DNA from: Ustilaginoidea virens
Lineage: Eukaryota; Ascomycota; Sordariomycetes; Hypocreales; Clavicipitaceae
Reading direction: 5' to 3'
Assembly (NCBI RefSeq): GCF_000687475.1
Contig: NC_057317.1
Coordinates: 4,340,501-4,404,500 of the forward strand
DNA: 64,000 nucleotides
The notes beneath the pieces are model-generated. The model made no database searches. It had not been told where the DNA came from and worked only from the letters and a program-made list of their open reading frames with translations. A program made the position numbers and the translations under genes. Shown here piece after piece: positions 33,722 through 42,410 of this stretch; positions within the stretch are counted from its first letter, which is position 1, and each line of letters begins with the position of its first letter.

Positions 33722-34551
33722 TGCAAGAAAACTGGTGTAGCATAGCATGTCCAAACTAAGCAGCTTGTTGAAAGCAAGACCAAGAATCGCAGGGAGAAGC
33801 AAGTAAAAAAAAAAAAATAATAATAATAAAAAAAGGGGGGTGGGGGGTCAACCGCCGGGTTCACGACGTCCCTCGACGATTCAACAGCCTGCGTCAACCC
33901 TGGCGGCGGTGTTTACGGCTTGCTGTACGTCCTGCTGGCGCGTACCTCGGTATGCATGCTTTGATATCGAGGGACTGCTGCGGGGGAGCCGATCTGATGA
34001 TGGCGAGAAGGGCGCATGCATGATGTCGCGCCGGCAGCTTTTCTTCTCGTTGGCGAAACGGTCGGGACTATGCAGTTGGAAGGGTGAATGACCTGAGTCA
34101 ATGACCCAAGTGTTTGGCGACTATGAGCCGTCTCGTGATCTACAGTCTGGTACTTTCGGGGAGGTGGGGGCAGGTAGCGCGGCGTACCCAGCACATGGCC
34201 CTTTGGCGGTACTCCGTACAGGAGCGGCTACAGGAGCGGCTACAGGTGCAGCCACAGGTGCAGCTGCAGGTACAGGTACAGATGCGTGCAGACTGCGATT
34301 TGCTGCCGACGCCTTGCATACCTACCTAGGTATGTAACAACGGCAACGGGGACTGGAATCACCTCGGCAAGTAAGAATACTACTCCGTACCAGGCAGAGA
34401 ATTAAGCCATCGTTTTTTGTTTTCTTGTTCCGAGGAGCCACGGGAGTGCTTGCTCGCAGTCTACCGAGCTCAGCAGCTGAGCTGTAGGCTCGCTCACCAC
34501 GCCCAAGCGGCAAGATGGACTAGTGCACGTGACTGCCTGCACCCTGTAGAT

Positions 34552-34581
34552 GACTTTTGACTTTTGACTTTGACTTTTGAC
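34552..34581. repeat. Heptamer array (GACTTTT)n
   Basis: Four units, one shortened to GACTTT; similar in sequence to the GACTTTTT units at the very start of the window. Confidence 0.88.
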
Positions 34582-34806
34582 GCAGAAGCTTGGGCTTGCC
34601 TTTCCACCGCGGAATCAACAACCGGTTCGCAGAGGAAATCGGACTCTGCCGCGCCGCAAGACCTGGGAGAACAGGGCGCCCCATCTCGCTTCTTACGCTG
34701 AAGACAGGTGCCCAACCTAGGTGAGGTAGGTAGCTTGCTTGATGACTGATGCAAAAGTTGGTCCATCTCTTGGACATGCGTGTGTATAAGAATCATCTCG
34801 ACGACA

Positions 34807-34978
34807 AGGGGGGGGGAACCCATGCTGCCTGCATCTGCATCTCCGCGCAGTGAGTCCCTTCCTCTATAGTGAAATCGTGTTCCCATCCGAACGTCGACCA
34901 AGGGGGACCCGTGCTGCCTCCATCTTCACGCAGAGAGTCCCTTCTCTCGGCGAAATCATGCTCCCATCCGAACGTCGA
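34807..34978. repeat. Imperfect tandem duplication, about 90-bp unit
   Basis: Copies share GGGGGACCCGTGCTGCC-like, CGCAGAGAGTCCCTT-like, GAAATCGTG and CCCATCCGAACGTCGA blocks in the same order (about 34807-34896 and 34901-34978). It runs straight into the heptamer array, which extends the terminal GAACGTC block of the second copy. Confidence 0.75.
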
Positions 34979-35004
34979 ACGTCGAACGTCGAACGTCGAA
35001 CGCC
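34970..35004. repeat. Heptamer array (GAACGTC)x4-5
   Basis: Four exact units and a terminal GAACGCC, ending 67 bases short of the thymidylate synthase stop codon. Confidence 0.92.
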
Positions 35005-35071
35005 ATTACTTTTCGAGGAGGTTGAATCAAGCTCCGCCTTGTCCTCGCTACATCATCAGGCCCGCTCTCTC

Positions 35072-36233
35072 TCATACAGACATCTTCATGGCAATCGTCT
35101 TGTGCGGATCGTATCCCTTGACCACAAAGTCCTCCACCTTCCACCCGTCGATGCCGCATCCCCTGTCGCGCGAAATCTCGAGCTCGGGGAACTCGCGAGG
35201 CTCCCGCTCCACCTGCACGTTGAGGGCCTCCTCATGATCGGCGTAGACGTGCGCGTCGCCCATGACGTGGGTCAGGCTGCCGGGTATCAGGTCGCACACG
35301 TGCGCCACCATGTGCGTGAGGAGCGCGTAGCTGGCAATGTTGAACGGCACGCCGAGACCCATGTCGCAGGACCGCTGGTACAGCTGGCAGTGCAAATGGC
35401 CCTTTTCCTCGGCGGCGGCGGCAGCAGCAGCAGCGGCAGCGGGAGGAGCCGTCTCGCCGGCCGGCGCCTGGGCCCGACGTCTCCGGCGCCCGGGATACGA
35501 CACGTAGAACTGCGCAAACACGTGGCAAGGCGGCAGCGCCATGAGGTGCAGGTCCCGCGCGTTCCACGCGCTCATGATGATCCTGCGGTCGTACGGCCTG
35601 GTCTTGAGCTTGTCGATGACGTCGGCGAGCTGGTCGACCCCCTTGCCCGTGTAGTCCGTCTTGGCGTCCACGTACTCTGCGCCAAAGTGCCGCCACTGGA
35701 AGCCGTAGACGGGGCCGAGGTCGCCCTCCTCGCGGTGCGTCAGGCCCAGGCTGTCGAGGAACTCGCGCGACCCGTTGCCGTCCCATATCTTGACGCCGAC
35801 GTCGCTGAGAGCCCGGGAGTCGGTGTTGCCCTCGATGAACCACAGCAGCTCGGCGACGACGGCGCGCAGAAACACCCGCTTCGTGGTGAGGAGCGGCAGG
35901 ATCGGAACGCCGTCCCTGTTCAGGGAGAACTTGAGAGGACGGGGCGCAAATACGCTGATGGTGCCGGTGCCGGTGCTTTGAAACAGCAACAACAAAAAAA
36001 AAAATAAAAAATTTCCCCCGTGTTAGCTGGGCGGGTTTGAATCAGCAAACATGGCGGCGCCAGGTTGTGGTTTGGCTGTGGATGCCGCCGTGGAAGGAGA
36101 AGACATACCGGTCAGGCCTGTGTTCTCCCTCGTCGAGGATTTCGCGGACCAGTTCGAGATACTGGTATTCTTCATGCCTCCTCCTGGGCTGAGAAACTCC
36201 CAGAGGAGAGTTGACATCTCGTGTAGTCGTCAT
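35072..36233 (-). CDS. Thymidylate synthase
   Basis: Converts dUMP and methylene-tetrahydrofolate to dTMP and dihydrofolate. Two exons: 36233-36109 and 35975-35072 (1029 nt, 342 aa), joined across a GTATGT...AAAG intron to give [21 protein letters not shown]. The start [10 protein letters not shown] is the first in-frame ATG; the frame is open upstream without another ATG. Key residues: the RTGTGT loop, [12 protein letters not shown], catalytic Cys about 192 in [33 protein letters not shown] and [12 protein letters not shown]; the C-terminus ends KMSV. Between FYVSYPG and [12 protein letters not shown] lies an insertion rich in Arg, Pro and a run of ten Ala, a low-complexity version of the insert known in fungal enzymes. 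Divergent from RPL36, 543 bp between starts. Confidence 0.96.
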
Positions 36234-36776
36234 GTTTTCTCCCCGCGTAATGCTGCTGCGCTTTACGTGCGAATCCTCGTGTAAAGTACTTGCATCCACG
36301 GGGGGGACGCGACAAGGCGACCTGCCCTGTTGACGCGACCTTGCAGCTGCGGGCAGTCTAAGAGCAATCTACTTGGAGCGACCCCGGTTGCAGTCCTGTA
36401 AACAGCTTGTTCCAAGTACTGATGAGTACCTACCTTGGCGCTTCCACTGCGACTTCCATGCTCCTGCTCCGAGACCGGGTCGCCCAAAAGAAAGTTGGGG
36501 TCATGGCGTCGCCCAAGCACTTCACCCTTGCATCGCTTACCTCGCACACGTGATCCACCAAGGTTGCGACACGTGACCCACAAAATTTCGTACCGGAAAA
36601 AAAAAAATTTGTAGAAAGATGAGAGTTGTGGAGCCAATTGAACATCCGGTTAATGGTTGGCTGGGGCCCCACGAACTTACAGCTGGTTCCTCCTCGTTTT
36701 TTTTATCCCATTTCCCTCTCGATCATCCGCCCAACGCCCCAAGTCGACAACCATCGCCGAATCGACTGAAAACAAA
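36234..36776. promoter_or_regulatory. Divergent promoter region thymidylate synthase/RPL36
   Basis: 543 bp between two outward start codons. A CCAAT box is at 36634-36638, about 140 bases before the RPL36 ATG. A strong pyrimidine tract (about 36688-36727) precedes that ATG, as is common at fungal ribosomal-protein promoters. Assignment is by position and motif only. Confidence 0.5.
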
Positions 36777-37563
36777 ATGGCCAAGGAAGCTCCCGCCAAA
36801 TCCGGTCTGACCGTCGGTCTGAACCACGGCCACGTACGTGCTCTTGTCACAGTCTCACCTCGTGGAGGATCTCTGCTCCGCTCTCCCGTCTCCGAGGCGG
36901 TGCCTATTGCCAAAGCAGACGATGGACGCTGACATTTTCCCTGTTTTTTTTTCCGGATCTTTTTCTTCGCTTGTAGAAAACAACCCCCCGTGTCGTCAAG
37001 CCCCGTGTCTCCCGTACCAAGGGCCACCTGAGCAAGCGCACTGCTTTCGTCCGCGAGGTCGTCAAGGAGGTTGCTGGGTAAGTGCGAATATGCGAAGAAC
37101 CCCAAAGATTGCCTTTTTGTTTTGCGCCGCAGACCCGGGCTTTGTCCGCTTCAGACGAGGGGAGAGGGTACCGCGACACCCTTGTGATGGCGCCCCCCCG
37201 TCGAGTTGACCCTTTCACGGGGGAGATGGGGGGACCTTGTCGTCTCCGTTTTTGTCGGCAGTTCCCCCTATCTGAACAAAGGCCTATCTGAAATCGAATC
37301 CTGGGGAAAATGTCCGGCTCTAACTCTTCCCAGTCTTGCTCCTTATGAGCGCCGCGTCATCGAACTGCTCCGCAACTCCAAGGACAAGCGTGCCCGTAAG
37401 CTCGCCAAGAAGAGAGTACGTTTGTCCCCAAAATCAAGACCTGCGAGGTCTTCCCAACACGTGTCTGACATGGTCCTCTCTACAGCTCGGTACCTTTGGC
37501 CGTGCCAAGAAGAAGGTTGATGAGCTCCAGCGTGTCATCGCCGAGTCTCGTCGCGCCCACTAA
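36777..37563 (+). CDS. RPL36: 60S ribosomal protein L36 (eL36)
   Basis: Large-subunit ribosomal protein eL36. Four exons: 36777-36833, 36977-37077, 37334-37415, 37486-37563; total 318 nt, 105 aa. The spliced protein starts MAKEAPAKSGLTVGLNHGHK. It continues TTPRVVKPRVSRTKGHLSKR, REVVKEVAGLAPYERRVIEL, LRNSKDKRARKLAKKRLGTF and ends ELQRVIAESRRAH, matching the family along its full length. Donors are GTACGT, GTAAGT and GTACGT, acceptors GTAG, CCAG and ACAG. The intron-rich 5' half is typical of fungal ribosomal-protein genes. Converges on the UBX4-like gene. Confidence 0.97.
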
Positions 37564-38280
37564 ACGAATTGAAACCCAACCGCTCTCATTGAAATGGGCA
37601 GCACAAACAACCAAGGGAAAAAAAATAAAAAAGGGACTGGCTGGGAAATGATGATTTGTTCTTTTACTGCCATCTAGAGGGAAACACCGGCGTGCGGGCG
37701 ACATCTTCACGACATGAGGAGAAGTTTTTCCTCACTTTCATGCATGGCGGGGAATGGAGTGGCGGAGGGGGGGTTCTTCATGTTTTGAGGATAAACAGAT
37801 GAAGCCGCTACTTGAGTTGTGGGAAATACCAAGTCTTGCCTCCATAGAAGCGTCTTGGGCAAAATCTCGATGCGCCTGGTATTCCCGGGCACTGTGACTG
37901 ATTTAAATTCCTGACCAAAAGAAAATGCACCATGTCGGCCGTCATTGCTAACCTTTTTGTGTGAATTTGTTCCAGTGCCATGGTGAACTGAGCCTGAACA
38001 CTCCGTCGTTTGGAACTAGAAGCCGGTCTTGCGGCTGAAATTTCCACATTCAAGACCAACAAATGACTTGTACGAGGTGCTCACCCACACTTGTGCCCGT
38101 ATTATTGGGCCTTCAAACCACACGGCAGTCAAGATGATGACGTGTCGAGGTGCTGATTGCGTTTCTGCTGTACGCTTTTGGCGCTGGCTCCTCGGTCCAC
38201 GACAAGCTACACACCCGCCTTGTCAATACGCCAGCGACGCGCTACTCATCGCATCATTGTCAAGTCCGTCTACGCCTAGC
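37564..38280. other. Convergent intergenic region
   Basis: 717 bp between the stops of RPL36 and the UBX4-like gene. It must hold both 3' UTRs. No domain-bearing frame or notable repeat seen. Confidence 0.6.
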
Positions 38281-40004
38281 TCACTTCTTCCCCAGCTTGA
38301 GCCACTTGGGTATCTTGTTCGCCCCGTCAACTCTTTCCTTCTTGTCGTCTGTCCGAGTCTCTTTTAAGGGGGCAACACCTTCAGGCTCGTCCTGCATCTG
38401 AGGAAGATCGGGTATGCTGACCTCTCGGCCCCGGTCAACGACGTCGCGTCTTAGGAACGGTTGTTTTCGCACAGACGACGGCACGGTATCCTCCCACACC
38501 AAGTTGACCAATACCCTGCCCGACAGCTTGTACGCCTTGACGAGATTATGAGAGGGACTGCTGCTGTCTTTGATAACGGTTGTACTCCCTGGCAGGACCA
38601 GATGAAAGGCTTGGCCAGGATCTGCCATGACGCGCCGCACCGCTTCATACAAGAATGCCCCCGTGTCACCGGGAGCAATCTGCCACTCGCTGCTGGTGTT
38701 GTCGGGGAAGCGAATCTTGACGAGAACCGATCGGATAGAAGCAATGCGCGCGTCCTCGGCAGCTGCCTTTTCCTCGAGCTCTTTGTCCGACGGGAGACGC
38801 TTGTTCCGCGAGCTCTCCAGCAATCTCGCTTGGTGTAGTTGAGCGTGAGCGACGGTTGGCGTGAAGTCGGAGTCGGAGGCAGGGATCGAAGCCGCCGCCG
38901 GGGTGGTTCCTGTGGGAGCGAGGAAGACGTTGACGGGTCGGTAAGGGTCCCGCAGCGCCGATGAGGTGGAGTGGGTTGCGTTTTGCTCGAGGCCATCCGG
39001 CGATGCCCGCGGTGTTGCGTCGACATTATCTTTCGGCAATGCAGCAGGAGGTACATGTGTCTGCTTGCCTACAACGTTGTCGCTGCCTGCCTCCCTCGAC
39101 GACCCATCCGTTTCCGACATGGCATCTCCTTTGACGCCCAGATTGGCTGTCTGATTGGCTTCCTGACTGGCTTTCTGACTGGCTTCCTGACTGGCTTCCT
39201 GACTGGCTTCCTGACTGGCTTCCTGACTGGCTTCCTCGAAAAACTCGGAAATACGCTCCATCGCCTCAAACAGCGTCTGGTCCGTCCGCTTGTAACCAAG
39301 ACGCACCAGGACATTTCCAGAATTGTGACCTATCTGGGATAAGGTCTTTTGAAAAGCTTCAAGCGTCGAGAACTCTCTCCCCATTATATTCAGCACTGGC
39401 GTCTCGTAGTACAACTGCCCACTCCCGCTCGTTGTACTTGCGTATCCCCTCGCCGTAATGTTCATGTTCCTGCCTGCACTGGCCTCGCCGCTTTCAAACT
39501 GGCGCATCACTGTCCACAATGTCAGATCGGCGGGGAACCTCTTGATCAAGCGACCTCCAGGGATATCCTTGGCCTCGGGTTGGGGTAGCTGAAGAGCGAT
39601 TTGCACTGCGGAGGGTGTGTTGGAGCGTTGGACGAGTTCGAGTTTGGCGCCCCCCGTGAGACCTGATGTGCGAAAAGGAACAGATAGATCAACCTGCTTC
39701 TGCTTGTGTCTGTTGCAGGTCAGCATCTTGGAACAGGGTCAACATGTAGCTGGACAGCGAGGGCAGAATCAAAGAAAAATAAACCACCAAAAAAAAAAAA
39801 AGGACAAAAGAAGAAAAAGAAGAAGAAGAAGAAGAAGAAAAAGGAAGAAACCAGATTCCCGACGTACTTGATGATATATTTGTCACGGGAAAGGTTGAGC
39901 TTCTGGCAAGCTTGGTCAAGGACGTCGGACAGATACGTGCCGGGCGAAACCTTGACTGTTGTCCGCCGCAGGTCGGTGGCAATGACAACAACGTGGGACG
40001 CCAT
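38281..40004 (-). CDS. UBX4/TUG-like UBX-domain protein (Cdc48 cofactor)
   Basis: Ubiquitin-fold adaptor of the ASPSCR1/TUG and yeast Ubx4 type, expected to bind Cdc48/p97. Two exons: 40004-39868 and 39709-38281 (1566 nt, 521 aa), joined to give LSRDKYIIKHKQKQVDLSVP. The N-terminal TUG ubiquitin-like domain (residues 1-75, MASHVVVIATDLRRTTVKVS...GGAKLELV) is followed by a second Ub-like segment (about 85-190, RLIKRFPADLTLWTVMRQFE...LVRLGYKRTDQTLFEAMERI). A Ser/Gln/Glu/Ala tandem repeat (EASQ units), a disordered linker and a C-terminal UBX domain (about 370-450, ASIRSVLVKIRFPDNTSSEW...GRVLVNLVWE) follow. The intron's plus strand is (GAA)n/A-rich. Divergent from the proteasome beta-3 gene, 924 bp between starts. 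Confidence 0.92.
39142..39238 (-). repeat. 12-bp coding minisatellite in UBX4-like gene
   Basis: About eight tandem copies of a 12-bp unit (plus strand GGCTTCCTGACT) encode repeated EASQ; the two copies farthest downstream in the coding direction are degenerate (KASQ, EANQ). The unit length keeps the frame. Confidence 0.92.
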
Positions 40005-40928
40005 GCTGCCGTGGTGAAAAAGATGATGCCAGGATATCTATGGGATGCAAATGAGCCGGCCGGTGAGAGGGAGCCCTCGGCATATATGTAGTGCGCGATC
40101 TTCCCGGGGAACAAGAATGGCAGTGAAACTACATGCACATGTACTCCAACAAGTCGGTACGGTACGGTACGGCACAGCACGGTGGGGGCTGGTGACACTG
40201 AAAGCTGAAAAGAGAGGCGACTTGAAAAGGTCACCCACGCCTTGCGGACTATTTGATCGCGATATGCATCGACTGTTTCGGAAGACGGTGGTGATGCCTG
40301 CAGCTGCGAGGGAGAAGACAGGCAGGCAGCGTAAATGACAAATGTTATCCCGAGATGCTGCTCCTGCCGTCATCGTTGACCAAGAAGAAAGAGCTTCTCG
40401 AAGACTCCAAGGCTAGAGTCTATGGTGGGAGTGCCTGGACCCACACGGCATGTGCCAGGCACCTCGTAGCTCAGTACGGAGTACCGCTGCTCCGTGCTGC
40501 TGCTCTGTACAGCTGCTTCGTGCTCCGCAGACTGGGCGGAAGTAGCTGCCACTTCGAGGCTGTGGCCAATCACAGCGACCCATGGTCGTCTCTGCTGGCC
40601 GCGCCAGTGCGTTTGCCTTGGTCCCTCCAGCCCGATGGATGCAGCACAGCCAAGCCAGCTGCACCGCACCACATAACAAGTCAAGACGAAACGAACGCTT
40701 TGCCAGCTCACCTAGCACAACTATCACGACCAGACGACATCTTACGCGCAGGGAGCTCCCCTCCCAGACCACTCACTCCCGTCACCATCCGCGCTACGCC
40801 ATACATGCACCGTCGCCCGACTCGCGAAGCCCAAAACGCTATACGCCGGCCTTGAGCTACAATTGCACGCCTCGCCTCCGAGTTCCAAGCATCTCCGTGG
40901 AGGACCCTTCGCCTGTCCATCCACCGCC
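40005..40928. promoter_or_regulatory. Divergent intergenic region UBX4-like/proteasome beta-3
   Basis: 924 bp containing both promoters. Visible motifs: (GGTAC)n-like repeats near 40156-40170 and an AGTACGGAGTACC motif (40473-40484). No separate gene supported. Confidence 0.5.
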
Positions 40929-41895
40929 ATGGTAAGTAAGAAACGCCAGGCCAACTTGTTTTTTTTTTTTTTCCTTTTCGCAGCTCCCAGATCCCGCTGC
41001 GATTGCCAATGCTGAATCCCGGACCACACAGTCATCTCCGTTTTCCATCAGTTCGTGCTTCCTCCCATTCCTTTCCGACCGGGCTTGCCGTGCTGCCGAT
41101 GCGATCCCGTCTCGTGCGAACCTCCACTCAACCTCCCCAGAGAGTGGGAGCTAACCCATTCCCTTGCCCGTGCCAAACAGATGGAGGCGCCTGCGTCGCC
41201 ATGGTCGGCAAGGACTGCGTCGCCATAGCCTGCGACCTCCGCCTCGGCCTGCAAGCCCTGACCGTGTCCAACAACTTCCCCAAGATCTTTCAGTACGGAG
41301 GCGTCTTCCTCGGCTTGACCGGCCTAGCTACCGATGTCAGTACCGTGTCCGACCTCTTCCGGTACAAAGTCAACATGTACCGCCTTCGAGAGGAACGAGA
41401 CATTGCTCCACGAACTTTTGCCAACCTGGTCTCGTCGTCGCTCTACGAACGCCGTTTCGGCCCCTACTTTGTGTCCCCCGTCGTCGCTGGTTTAGATCCC
41501 AAGACCGGCAAGCCCTTCATCTGCGGATTCGATAGCATCGGCTGCATTGACTTTGCCAAGGACTTTATTGTCTCGGGCACGGCTTCGGAACAGCTTTTTG
41601 GAATGTGTGAGGGATTGTGGGAGCCTGAGCTGGTATGCATTCGGAAAGAGGCTTCCCCCAAAATCTGTTTTCGAATAGCAGGAAGAAGAACGAGGAAGAA
41701 CGACGAAGAGAGAGAGACTCCTTGCGCTAACCTCTGTTGGTGGCAAAACAGGACCCCGAGGCTCTGTTCGAAACCATCTCGCAATCTCTCTTAAATGCCG
41801 TTGACAGAGACGCCCTTTCCGGCTGGGGTGCACATGTCTACATTATCGAGAAAGACAAGGTCACCAAAAGATTACTAAAGGGTCGACAAGACTAA
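40929..41895 (+). CDS. PUP3: 20S proteasome subunit beta-3 (PUP3 type), start-codon-only first exon
   Basis: Non-catalytic beta-3 subunit of the 20S proteasome. Exons: 40929-40931 (ATG only), 40984-41050, 41181-41632, 41752-41895; total 666 nt, 221 aa. The ATG in CCGCCATGG is immediately followed by a GTAAGT donor. Exon 2 encodes [20 protein letters not shown] and SI, then splices in phase 1 to give [20 protein letters not shown], the conserved beta-3 N-terminus. Exon 2 has no ATG in this frame, so the one-codon exon is needed unless translation starts elsewhere. The core ([49 protein letters not shown]) and the C-terminus [20 protein letters not shown] to GRQD match the family. No Thr1 cleavage site, as expected for beta-3. 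Confidence 0.93.
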
Positions 41896-42410
41896 GGCGG
41901 GCTCCTCTTTCGAGTTTGACGCTGCGGCGAGGGCGGGGACGCTTTGGCAACCTGATGCCCAAGCGTGGCCGCTTCATAGAATGGGCCGAGGATGGTAGAG
42001 AAGGCGGGTTTGGGTACAGTAGATATGCCCCTGTACGACTACCTAGATGCTCGACTGCCGTCGAGATGCCACAAATAAGAACTTGACCACGCAAAACTCA
42101 ACAACACTCAACACGATTCACTTCATTTACTTGTGCTTCTGATCGATTGCCTCAACATCTCTCATGAGTTTTTTTTTTCTTCTGATCGTCGTTGGACTCG
42201 TACAACAGGTGGTTGGCCCCCATTAGCCCAGCCGCTCGCTCTGAAAACCCGGTTTCCAGCCTTTTTGCTGGATAGCTATTGGTACAAATTTGTCTCAAAA
42301 GTCTAGCTCAATCAATGCGTTTATGCAGGATTGCTTCTCATATTTTACTCTATATTGCTTCTTGTTTTCCTTTATTGTCTCTGACTTGGGGGAGAAATTT
42401 TACACTCTCT
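41896..42410. other. Convergent intergenic region PUP3/SERCA
   Basis: 515 bp between stop codons, increasingly AT-rich toward 42.4 kb; should hold both 3' UTRs. No gene seen. Confidence 0.6.

Larger units (their letters stand above)
33722..35071. other. Intergenic region with tandem duplication and heptamer arrays
   Basis: Contains a (TAA)n/A-run near 33804-33833, TACTCCGTAC motifs at 34210 and 34381, (CAGGTA/CAGGAG)-like repeats at 34215-34280, the (GACTTTT)n array (34552-34581), an imperfect two-copy repeat of about 90 bp (34807-34978) and the (GAACGTC)n array (34970-35004). No supportable gene. Confidence 0.55.

Noticed and set aside
34850..36007. 385-aa plus-strand frame antisense to thymidylate synthase
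   Set aside because: The minus strand encodes a full-length thymidylate synthase; the plus frame has no independent signal.
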